Assembly: GCA_958430865.1 (NCBI GenBank)
Contig: CAUDNR010000205.1
Span: 1-23,270 of the forward strand
DNA: 23,270 nucleotides
Direction of reading: 5' to 3'
Source of the DNA: Entrophospora sp. SA101
Lineage: Eukaryota > Glomeromycota > Glomeromycetes > Entrophosporales > Entrophosporaceae
Below the pieces are notes generated by a model. That model saw only the letters and a program-made list of their open reading frames with translations. It was not told the origin of the DNA and did no database searches. Below are positions 9,985 through 18,984 of the stretch, piece after piece. The translations under genes were made by a program, and so were the position numbers. Each line of letters starts with the position of its first letter. Position 1 is the stretch's first letter.

Positions 9985-10328
9985 CTCTCCCTACCGTAAT
10001 TTCTCTGTACATTTTCCATTGTACTGGTTGAATAAAACATGGCTTATCTTTCTATACCTTTCCTTGTATGTGAATGAATACCTTTATTTCCATTCTGTAT
10101 GGAGTAAACTATGATTTGACAGAAATCGTTTCATAATCTTTTCGGATAAATTAATTTGTTTCTTCTTATATTTCTAGTTTACAGTTGAGTTTATCCTCAG
10201 AGATAGTTTGGATGCAGATGAAGGTTAGGCGTCAATTGGTCTTTATAAAAAAGAACCCGCAAGTCATCATCTTTTTTGGTCAGAGTAATTGTTCTTTAAC
10301 AATTAATTAAAATTTACTATTCGATTAG
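9985..10328. other. Non-coding stretch between two inverted-repeat elements
   Basis: No gene, RNA or further repeat pair is recognised. Confidence 0.5.
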
Positions 10329-10724
10329 CTAGACAAAATATTTGATCACATCACGTTTATACTAATTAGTAAAAAATCTACATAACAATATATTCGAAAT
10401 TTCGCGTTGCTAGCTTTCATGTATCAAGATTAACAAAAAAAACTAAAATTCAATTTACATAATAAAAAATTGTAAATTTTATATAAACGAAGGCTATTGT
10501 TTTTGAAGAATAAATATATGAAATTTCATATCTAGAAAATTAGTGATTAAAAAATAGCAATAACATCGACAAGGAAGATACTGAATCATGAAAAATAAAA
10601 CTTCTTTGAAATTATTTGATACATTAAAGCTGACATCATGAAATTTCGAATATATATTTACCAAAATCTAGGCTGTGATTTTTTACTAATTAGTGTAAAC
10701 ATGTGATCAAATACCTTTGTCTAG
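10329..10724. mobile_element. 396-bp terminal-inverted-repeat element (MITE)
   Basis: The ends read CTAGACAAA...TTTGTCTAG. Arms of about 100 bp (10329-10430 and 10612-10724) pair imperfectly with small gaps. Shared blocks are ATTTGATCACAT, ACTAATTAGTAAAAAATC, ATATTCGAAATTTC and ATGTATCAA. There is no reading frame inside. The long arms and short AT-rich core are typical of a non-autonomous DNA transposon; the superfamily cannot be assigned because target duplications are unclear. The divergence between arms suggests an old copy. Confidence 0.7.
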
Positions 10725-10882
10725 GAAGGGTGTGTAATATAATTTTGGGGTCCTGTTCACTGAATCATATATTTCTTAGAAGTAGGGATAGGATTAAAGC
10801 TCGCTTTTCATTATAATATTTATTTAATTATCGAAGAAAAGTTTTGAATATTGATGTCCTGCTGTCTCTGCAAAATTATATG

Positions 10883-11093
10883 CAGTGTTGTGTCATTTAT
10901 GGTTCCAATAAAATTTCATTGGAGCATTCTAATAAATTTCAATTGGAATTGGAACATTCCAAATGTGATTCCAATGAAGTTAACCAATGAAATTCAATTA
11001 CAGCGTCATACACATGAATTTTATTGGTTGATATCAATTGAAGATCTACATTGGAACATTCCAACAGCGTTACAATGTTCCAATTGCACAACA
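10883..11093 (-). mobile_element. hAT-like MITE, copy B (inverted relative to copy A, one tip eroded)
   Basis: Read on the minus strand it matches copy A at 4519-4732 along almost its full length, with scattered differences. The end at 10883 keeps CAGTGTTGTG and is preceded by ATTATATG, the complement of the CATATAAT next to the same end of copy A. The end at 11093 is shortened (GCACAACA) and runs directly into AGCATAGTGGAATTT, the interior of the second mini-element seen at 4754. Confidence 0.75.
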
Positions 11094-11215
11094 GCATAGT
11101 GGAATTTCGTAATTATCACGAATGTGACTTAAAATGTCGATCTTTTTTATATTGTGTAATGGTAATTTTAAAGTACTTTTCAATTGGACGTTTGACCTTA
11201 ATGTGACGTAAAAAC

Positions 11216-12201
11216 NNNNNNNNNNNNNNNNNNNNNNNNNNNNNNNNNNNNNNNNNNNNNNNNNNNNNNNNNNNNNNNNNNNNNNNNNNNNNNNNNNNNN
11301 NNNNNNNNNNNNNNNNNNNNNNNNNNNNNNNNNNNNNNNNNNNNNNNNNNNNNNNNNNNNNNNNNNNNNNNNNNNNNNNNNNNNNNNNNNNNNNNNNNNN
11401 NNNNNNNNNNNNNNNNNNNNNNNNNNNNNNNNNNNNNNNNNNNNNNNNNNNNNNNNNNNNNNNNNNNNNNNNNNNNNNNNNNNNNNNNNNNNNNNNNNNN
11501 NNNNNNNNNNNNNNNNNNNNNNNNNNNNNNNNNNNNNNNNNNNNNNNNNNNNNNNNNNNNNNNNNNNNNNNNNNNNNNNNNNNNNNNNNNNNNNNNNNNN
11601 NNNNNNNNNNNNNNNNNNNNNNNNNNNNNNNNNNNNNNNNNNNNNNNNNNNNNNNNNNNNNNNNNNNNNNNNNNNNNNNNNNNNNNNNNNNNNNNNNNNN
11701 NNNNNNNNNNNNNNNNNNNNNNNNNNNNNNNNNNNNNNNNNNNNNNNNNNNNNNNNNNNNNNNNNNNNNNNNNNNNNNNNNNNNNNNNNNNNNNNNNNNN
11801 NNNNNNNNNNNNNNNNNNNNNNNNNNNNNNNNNNNNNNNNNNNNNNNNNNNNNNNNNNNNNNNNNNNNNNNNNNNNNNNNNNNNNNNNNNNNNNNNNNNN
11901 NNNNNNNNNNNNNNNNNNNNNNNNNNNNNNNNNNNNNNNNNNNNNNNNNNNNNNNNNNNNNNNNNNNNNNNNNNNNNNNNNNNNNNNNNNNNNNNNNNNN
12001 NNNNNNNNNNNNNNNNNNNNNNNNNNNNNNNNNNNNNNNNNNNNNNNNNNNNNNNNNNNNNNNNNNNNNNNNNNNNNNNNNNNNNNNNNNNNNNNNNNNN
12101 NNNNNNNNNNNNNNNNNNNNNNNNNNNNNNNNNNNNNNNNNNNNNNNNNNNNNNNNNNNNNNNNNNNNNNNNNNNNNNNNNNNNNNNNNNNNNNNNNNNN
12201 N
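11216..12201. other. Assembly gap (986 N)
   Basis: Unsequenced bases. Nothing can be inferred from reading frames that cross it. It hides the 5' exons of the thioesterase-type gene and the outer flank of MITE copy B. Confidence 0.99.
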
Positions 12202-12266
12202 GGTGGGGAACGAAATTTTTTTTAAACAACTTATATGCATGTTTTATGTATTATTATGATGTAAAG

Positions 12267-12860
12267 ATATGAGGGTTGTAACTTTGGATAAAGGATTTTG
12301 TTCAGGAATATTAAAGGTTAGCTGTGGAATAATGACAAATAATTTATTAATTAATTTTAATATTGGTTGCCTTGCTGATTTTTTAATTTATAGGAACAAA
12401 GAAAAATCCATAACCCATTTAATAGTATTCATGCAGCAGCTCTATGTACATTTGCAGAAACAGTTGGAGGATTAGCAGTAATTAGTACATTTGATGAAAA
12501 TATGAAAGGAATTGTTACAAAAATTAGTATTGATGTGAGTTGAGTGAGTTCTTGTTGTTATTAGTATTAATTAATTGTAAAAAAAAAAGAATAATTAATT
12601 AATATATTAATATATTTTAGTATCAAAAGAAAGCAAGAGGTAGTTTGTTATTATTATTATGATGATGTCATAAAACCTTTTACATAATGTTAAATAATTT
12701 ATTTTTGAAAAATGTAGGATTAATTACAGCAACTTGTAATTTTAAAATGGGAGAAGGAGAATCTAAAATAGGTGAGAAGGAAGTAGAGGTTATCCTCAAA
12801 GATGAGAAATTAGACACTGTTGCTAAAGCAAATATTATGTGGCAAATAAATGAAAAATAA
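12267..12860 (+). CDS. Hotdog-fold thioesterase-type protein, DUF4442-like (5' exons in gap)
   Basis: Visible exons are 12267-12316, 12394-12534, a 19-nt micro-exon 12621-12639 and 12718-12860. All junctions are GT-AG and in phase. They encode the last 116 residues or so: RVVTLDKGFCSG, then NPFNSIHAAALCTFAETVGG, then YQKKARG, LITATCNF and a tail ending KANIMWQINEK. The N-P-x-x-S-I-H-A-x-A-L segment followed by an ALCTFAE helix is the signature of hotdog acyl-thioesterase relatives (DUF4442 / PaaI-like). The KKARG and LxATC strands also fit that family. Full members are about 150-170 residues, so one or two 5' exons should lie in the gap. By family knowledge the likely substrate is an acyl-CoA, but the exact one is unknown. 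The acceptor at 12266 is weak, so the first visible exon boundary is provisional. Confidence 0.75.
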
Positions 12861-13196
12861 AATCAAAAGAAATTTATTTATTAAATTGAGTTTGTGCAAA
12901 AATAGTAATAATAATGAAAATATAATAACAATAACAATCATAATCATAATATTTAAACAAACAAAGAAAAAAATAGAAAAATGTTTGTATAGATATACAG
13001 AGAAATGAGATGTAAATGTAAAGTTGAGTTTTTTTATTTTCAAATTTAGAGTATTATTATTGTTATCAAGAATATTATAATAGTAATTATAATTAGTAAA
13101 TATATAAAATACTCATGTAATTATAAAGAAACTCATTAGAATATAAAATGCATTCCATCATCATCATCATCAACATCATTAATATAGTTTACTACT
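12861..13196. other. AT-rich 3' flank with simple repeats
   Basis: It holds AATAATAAT- and CAATAACAATCATAATCATAA-type low-complexity sequence and a CATCATCATCAT run at about 13157-13180. No gene is supported. Confidence 0.6.
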
Positions 13197-13893
13197 TCAT
13201 ACCTCATCATTATTATAATCATCATCATTGATATCATCATCATATTTTTCAATATTATCATGCAAATCTTGGAAAATTTTCATGTTTTTTCTTTACATCT
13301 TCAAGAAAATCTCTAGTTGATTCATTATTAATAGAAGGTGCAAATTCAGGTTCTGGGAATGACAAAGGCAGATGAGAAGCTTTTGTTGATGACAATCTTG
13401 AGCAAATCAACAATAGTGGAATTATCATTATTGTCATAATTGTGTTTATAGCCATAATTTAATGAATTAAGAATTTCTTGAATGCTTCCACCCAAAATAT
13501 TCCATGACTTATCACTTGTGTATGAATATAAATAACTTCTATCTTCATTATTCAATAAAACGAAACTCCAAGATACTTACTTGATGGTAAATTATTATAT
13601 TGTGAATAAGGCTTTGAATGAATTAAATTTGAATCACCTAATATTTGATTTGCTTCGTTTGAATTGATTCGAACCTATAAATGATTTGATTTGACTTGGT
13701 TTGAATCCAATTCAAATATATGCCATATGAAATAATTTGAATTCTGCATAATTTTAAAAAAGTTGCCTTTGGAAATAAATGAGTTTGAAAGTATTTACCT
13801 AGTGCAATTATTGCATTTGGCTTTTCCATCTGCAACTGTGAAATGGTTCTACACTTCACTTTGAACACATTGCACTACACCAGTTGAAGAGGC
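13197..13893 (-). pseudogene. Decaying multi-exon gene, unknown, acidic C-terminus
   Basis: On the minus strand an exon ending ...SQLQMEKPNAIIALG stops at a GTAAATA donor (13798). Phase fits an exon 13652-13581 (NQILGDSNLIHSKPYSQYN...) with a GTAAGTA donor. The continuation from 13542 reads RSYLYSYTSDKSWNILGG, and would need a very short 38-nt intron. The coding sense then passes through two further frame changes: SSTKASHLPLSFPEPEF..., then DLHDNIEKYDDDINDDD... ending at a GTATGA donor or TGA at 13197. The first exon, with its paired Cys, faintly recalls an LSD1-type zinc finger; that is weak. The repeated frame breaks argue for a pseudogene, or for assembly errors in a real gene. Confidence 0.4.
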
Positions 13894-14403
13894 AATTATT
13901 GTCATTCATCATTGTTATATTACTTTTCTTGTACAGTTTCTATTTGTGATACAAACTCTTATTCGAATTATTCATTTTATTTGAATAGAAACTTTACTAA
14001 TATGACATTAAAAAGAAATTTAGGAATCCAATCTGATTCAAATCAAATCAAATTGAGTCGCAAATCAAATCAAGTTGAATCAAATCCAGTTTTTTGGAAC
14101 TCAATTTGTTCAGAACCTTAACTCTGAAGGAGTAAAGAATAAGGATGAGAAATTTGCAAGTGTGAAAAAAAATAAGTTGGAAAAATAAAAAATGAGTCAA
14201 CCAACTTATTTATCTTGAGACATAATAGTAATATTGTTTGTTTATTGTTTTTGTTATTATTATTATACATCATTTTTTTGCAAATTTATAATTAAAGGAA
14301 GACAGAGCATAAATAAATAAAATTAATAACTTCAACTTGAATCGAATATGGTCTAAAATTCAATGTTTAATATAATTCTTTTAAATGTCATTTGACTCAA
14401 ATC
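13894..14403. other. Low-complexity region with AAATC-type pentamers
   Basis: 14036-14085 holds CAAATCAAATC-type repeats. The complementary GATTTGATTTG lies at 13683-13693, and GATTCGAACCT (13667-13677) resembles GTTCAGAACCT (14108-14118). These may mark the ends of a decayed repeat element of about 470 bp. No gene is supported. Confidence 0.4.
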
Positions 14404-15556
14404 CTAATGTTTTACAGAATCCTTGTCGAGTTTTGGAAATATTTGATGTAAATTAGAAACAGAATCAGTGGGATTATTTTCAACTTCACTTGAAATTTCA
14501 TCACACTGGCAACAGTATCTTGGTGGCAAGTGTACCATTTGGAGTTTTACATATCATGATTAAATTTGACTGATTATGTTTTCTGTGCAGGACAATCCTT
14601 TCATACTAGTTACAAAAAAATAATCTTTCTTATGCAATGAACCTAAAAGCATCAGATAATTTTGTTCAAGATTAAAAAAAGAAATCAAACTTGCTGTTGA
14701 ACTTCATCCTTCTATAATGCTCGCCTGTCAGGTGTTGTAATTAGTGCTGTTAAATGTTGAGGAGCTTGTGGTGAAATTTTAGGTGAAGATTCTGACTGTA
14801 AGTAAGCAGTACTATCTCTTTTCCTGCAAATTTTATATAATGACTTTCTTTGATACGAGTTGCACTATCCATTGCCATATTTTTGACTTTTTTTACCTAA
14901 TTGTTAAAATACTATTTAGTAATTTGTCTTGCAAAATCTTCAGAATAGAACTAACATGTATATTTTCAATTGTTCAAATTTCTTCCTGGTGTAGTTGACC
15001 AACCCTTAAAAAAAGTAAAAATACTAAATTAATATTTATAAAATTATTATCATATCTATTATTCATATAACCAAGTCAAATAAAGAGCTATCCTTCATAC
15101 TAAGAGACCCAGCTTGCACTAAGTGTCAAACTAAGAGTTCATAACTGGACTAAGTTCTTAGAGATTGTTCAAATTTCTACCCTACTAGAAATATACTTCT
15201 GCCTTTTTATTTTAAAAATACATTTTACTTTTACTTTCCATTGATTAATGATTCTTGGGCTTTGTTTTGCATGTACCATCAAAATTAGAAGAAACCGCCA
15301 CCTTCTGATGATCTTTTTTAATGCTATTCAAAGTTTTCGACTATTTTTCAATTAACTTGTTACATGTCCAATCTTCAGCTGTGTTTGTGCTGTAAAATCC
15401 ATCAAGGCTGATCAAAGTCATCCATACATTTGCAACAATTACTTTAACACAATAATCAATATGTGATAATGACTTTTGTTAATAACTGTTAGCTCTTTGT
15501 ATAGGTGGTCAATCAGCAATAACTGTTGACACTCAATGCTTTTGCCAACAAGTCTT
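14404..15556 (-). pseudogene. Heavily decayed gene with many in-frame stops, unknown
   Basis: Minus-strand 15556-15245 is one frame of 104 codons with four internal stops (two TGA, TAA, TAG) but coding-like text between them (VIVANVWMTLISLDGFYS..., KKDHQKVAVSSNFDGT...). Further along the same strand, 15004-14890 reads GWSTTPGRNLNN with stops. From ATG 14878 it reads MAMDSATRIKESHYIKFA. After an acceptor near 14801 comes SESSPKISPQAPQHLTAL (one stop), and finally RYCCQCDEISSEVENNPTD ending at TAG 14404. Probably one long-dead multi-exon gene or domesticated transposon. No family recognised. Confidence 0.4.
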
Positions 15557-15803
15557 AACAATTACAAAAAATTAAACAAGAACGTTTACATTTTCTTTCT
15601 TTACTAAAACAAAACAAAACCTTGTTTGATTTCCGACCATAAAATTGTTTTATTAAATTATGAGAATGTTTATTCGTAAAGAAAATAATTTTATATATAT
15701 CAACTTTTTGCCTCTACTCTCAATCAAGGCTCTGAATTATTAATATGATTATTAATTAATTAACTTTGCTTGGTCAAAAAGTGATATAACAAAACCAGAC
15801 AAA
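15557..15803. other. Intergenic, AT-rich
   Basis: No gene or element is recognised upstream of the helicase remnant. Confidence 0.4.
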
Positions 15804-18064
15804 ATGAATAATTTGTACTACAAAATATTACAGGGTCAATTGAATTGGGGATATGTTGTAAATCATATTAATATTAATATTAACGAATCATCATCACCGA
15901 TAAATTCATCTTTTAAAGAAAACAATTCTGATACAAGTAAAAAAAGATCCAGATCTACAAAAGGACCAGCCAGCTAAAAAAACAAAGTTTCAACCTTCTG
16001 ATCAAAATTTTTCAGATAATGAATCACACATTGAATTAGATAATGATTTGGATATTTCAACTACATCATCGCACAGTGTAGAAACCGTCTTGGAAATCAA
16101 AAATTTGTATGGTCAACAAACCCAACAAACTATCACACCAAAACTTTTTGATTCAGATAACATTCAACCTATATTGGCTGATACTTTTCAAGAAGAATCA
16201 ACCAGAACTGTAGCTTTTGTGCCTAGTTTTATGTCAGAGGGAGAGCCACTTGAAGTCGAAGATGTTATAATAAGTCATCAGGTATTTTAAATTCTGAAAA
16301 TTTTTGTTCTTGATCATAATCATCATTATTGTCATATTGATGATTATCAATTAGGTTCGGCATCAAGTTGCGATTCCTCCTGGTTATAATTATATTCCAC
16401 TTTCTAAACACGTTTCACCCGCAGAGCCTGCAAGAATATATCCGTTTGAATTGGATCCATTTCAAAAAGGTGCAATATACTGTATAGAATGATTTGAATC
16501 AATTCTAGTTAGTGCACACACTTCTGCTGGAAAGACAGTTGTTGCAGAATATGCTATCGCGCAAGCTTTGAAAAATAAACAAAGAGTCATTTACACCACT
16601 CCAATAAAGGTATGAACGATTTCAGTAAAATAAACATCTTTTTTAATTATTTTATTCTAGTAATTAAACCGTTAATTATTACTATTATATTTAAGGCTTT
16701 AAGCAATCAAAAATACAGAGAATTAGAAAATTCTTTTGGTGACGTTGGATTGATAACTGGTGATGTTACTATTAAACCTGATGCAAGTTGTTTAGTGATG
16801 ACTACAGAGGTAGTTTTAGAATCCTTTACATAAAGAATTATATATACATATATAAATTAATAAATCATTATTCAAAAAAATAGATTTTATTGACTATGCT
16901 CTATCATGGAAATGAAATGATGCACGAAGTGTCATGGGCAATTTTTGATGAGATACATTATATGAAAGATAAAGGTATTCGAAAATTTACAAAATGAATT
17001 AATTAATTGGTGTAAGAAAAAAATTTATTTTTAGTTAACATTTTTATTTGATTTTAATCCAGTCTGTGGTGTAGTTTGGGAAGAAACTATTATTCTTTTA
17101 TTGCACCAAATTCATCCTGTGTTTTTATCTGCAACAGTTCCAAATGCTATGGAATTTGCAGAGTGGATATGTAAAATACATACAGAAGTAAGATTTTATA
17201 TAAAAAATTTTTTTTTTAGTATTTAATTATTTTATTGATTGATTAATTAACTTTATGGTTTAATCTAAAAATATGCATTTGTTTCTTAATAGCCATGCCA
17301 TATTGTATATACTGATTTCCATCCAATGCCTTTACAGCATTATATTTATCCTTGTGTAAGTGATGGTATTTTCATGATTGCAGATGAAAAAGGAAATTTT
17401 CACCAAGAAAATTTTAAAAAAGTAATAGTGATGTTGGATGTAGGTGCTAATACTAATGCTGAATATATTGATTATAAAGGAAAGAAAAAATCATCACTAC
17501 CACAAACAATAAAAGGTATTAAAACAATAACAATTATTAATATCTTTTTGATTACTAGTGCCTACAAGAATTATAAAACTTATTGTTTAAACTTAGGCCT
17601 GTCCGATGTTTACAAAATAGTAAATATGATTATGCTAAAAAAATATGATCCAGTGATATTTTTTACTTTTAGTAGAAAAGAATGCGAGAATTTGGCACTG
17701 CATATAAATCATTTGGATTTAAATACTGGTAAAATAAATTTATTTAACTTTAGTTGTACCTTTTAATTTTATCATCTTTAACAACATCATTATTATTTTA
17801 GACGAAGAAAAGGATTTAATACAACAAGTATTTGACAATGCACTTAACTTAATTCCTGAAGATGATCAAAATATACCACAATTCAAAATAAGATCACAGA
17901 AATTGCGTAAACTTATGGGATCTGGAAAAGTTTGGGAGAATTGCGGATTCTTTTATTTTCCTTGCTTAACAGGCTTTCAAATGAAGCATATCAAATTTTT
18001 GGAAGAAATCAATGCCTTCAAAGCCACCATAAAAATCTCTGCTGTGGAACTTTTACGCGTATGA
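15804..18064 (+). pseudogene. Truncated, broken copy of exosome RNA helicase MTR4
   Basis: MTR4 is the Ski2-like helicase that feeds RNA to the nuclear exosome. Exons: 15804-16281, 16355-16609, 16696-16809, 16884-16974, 17063-17187, 17293-17515, 17597-17728, 17802-18064. Introns are GT-AG and phase-consistent, so this arose from a genomic copy and not a retrocopy. Recognised motifs: [13 protein letters not shown], Walker [53 protein letters not shown] and the VYKIVNMI...FFTFSRKECE region of the second RecA fold. Damage: an extra A in a homopolymer near 15940 shifts the frame, and TGA 16490-16492 replaces a residue that is usually Arg in fungal MTR4. Homology ends abruptly at about 17883 before the HHSGLLP region, so the rest of RecA2, the winged helix, arch and C-terminal helical domain are missing. 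The last 60 residues up to the TGA are unrelated. Confidence 0.85.
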
Positions 18065-18198
18065 CCGTGAGTTAGAAAGGAATTGGGAGAAACATGAAAA
18101 GTTTGGAACTCGTTGGCGAGGCTCTACAACTTGAATACAATATTCGCCAACATCCTGATATTTGGCTTGGTAATTCTAAAAGAAATAATAATATTTGA
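17884..18198 (+). pseudogene. Foreign coding-like fragment fused behind the MTR4 remnant
   Basis: After the MTR4 homology stops, three coding-like stretches follow in different frames: RKLMGSGKVWENCGFFYF..., then SLLWNFYAYDRELERNWE..., then LQLEYNIRQHPDIWLGN... ending at TGA 18196-18198. The composition is less AT-rich than the helicase exons. This looks like part of another gene or transposon, frameshifted, joined by a rearrangement. Family not recognised. Confidence 0.4.
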
Positions 18199-18269
18199 GC
18201 ACTGAACATGTAATGTGGTAAATACTACAAAGAAAAACCACTGGCAAAAAAGCAGACCATAATGAACAA

Positions 18270-18445
18270 GCAAATCATAAAGCAGATTACAAACAGAAGC
18301 CTGCCATAGTTATGTGAGTTGACCCTTTCTCAGGTCTCACATACTACCTTTCGATATGCCACAACGAAGCAGGTCGTAAAACAGGCTACAAGCAGGAGCC
18401 ATCGTAGTTATGTGAAGTTGACCCTTCCTCAGGACTCTGGATACC
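18270..18445 (+). repeat. Imperfect tandem duplication, period ~99 bp
   Basis: 18270-18346 and 18369-18445 share AAACAG, ACAAGCAG, GTAGTTATGTGA, GTTGACCCTT and CTCAGG in the same order. The two copies are roughly 75-80% alike. On the minus strand each unit can be read as a short coding-like string, so it may be a repeat within a lost gene. Confidence 0.6.
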
Positions 18446-18447
18446 TT

Positions 18448-18675
18448 CTATACTGCCTGTAGGTCATACATTACAAAAATACTTTCCTCTACTTTAATCG
18501 TTTGAAATTCTTTCCGAGTTAGTATTTTTCTGTAGGGATTAGAACTTTTTTTTAGTTTATCTGCATCCTTTTGAAATGAAAAAGGGAAGTCATCCTTTTC
18601 TAAACGATGTTGGTAAACAATACTGGTCGGGCAATGTTTCGTTAAATAGGAATCCCACTTGCTGGATATATCCAT
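18448..18675 (-). CDS. Hypothetical 75-residue protein or exon
   Basis: ATG at 18675 opens MDISSKWDSYLTKHCPTSIV and continues through a Lys/Glu-rich, evenly coding-like sequence to TAG at 18448-18450. Codon use is less AT-biased than in the kinase. The stop overlaps a possible donor (GCA|GTATAG), so this may be the first exon of a longer gene whose continuation lies in the tandem repeats at 18270-18445. No signal peptide, membrane segment or known motif is visible. Function unknown. Confidence 0.35.
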   Translation of the reverse strand: MDISSKWDSYLTKHCPTSIVYQHRLEKDDFPFSFQKDADKLKKSSNPYRKILTRKEFQTIKVEESIFVMYDLQAV

Positions 18676-18984
18676 TGTTCAAAGCAAATCTTAAGAAATA
18701 TAGTGAACAAAAAATTAAGTTTATTTAAAGATGATCGATCACAACAATACAGTCAAACCTTGCTATAGCGAACTATAATTAAATTCTTGTCATGATGGGG
18801 TTTTAAAATCTTTGCTTGACGTATAAAAACATAAAAATCCGTTGTGGCAAAGTAAATAAAATTTTCTTATATTCCTTATTATTATTATGTATCCCGTTCA
18901 TCTGCTGTGACTATATGCGTAAAATTATTTTACCCATATTTAGTAAAATTGATTCACTAATTTTTGTGATTATTATTTTGTAAA
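18676..18984. other. Upstream region of kinase copy 2
   Basis: AT-rich, and presumably contains the promoter. The only recognisable item is the pogo-like end at 18750. No clear TATA element or operator-like motif can be argued. Confidence 0.4.
18750..18774 (+). mobile_element. Orphan pogo/Tigger-like terminal inverted repeat
   Basis: CAGTCAAACCTTGCTATAGCG AAC follows a TA at 18748-18749. This closely resembles the ends of pogo/Fot-type Tc1-mariner relatives, which are usually CAGT..AACCTCG.TATA.CGAAC. No matching inverse end is found downstream before the kinase start, so this is a truncated remnant close to the likely promoter of copy 2. Confidence 0.5.

Noticed and set aside
9700..10012. 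Two minus-strand frames of 84 and 92 codons
   Set aside because: They run through both arms of the foldback element and are explained by it.
11116..12240. Two long minus-strand reading frames
   Set aside because: They consist almost wholly of N from the assembly gap.
13140..13260. CATCATCAT-type repeats considered as a CRISPR-like or regulatory array
   Set aside because: Simple trinucleotide sequence without spacers; part of it codes for the acidic run of the minus-strand remnant.
16478..16520. Treating the MTR4 stop region as a 40-nt intron (GTGCAA...TTCTAG)
   Set aside because: The bases translate to residues matching helicase sequence on both sides of the stop (GAIYCIE, FESILVS), so this is exon with a nonsense codon.
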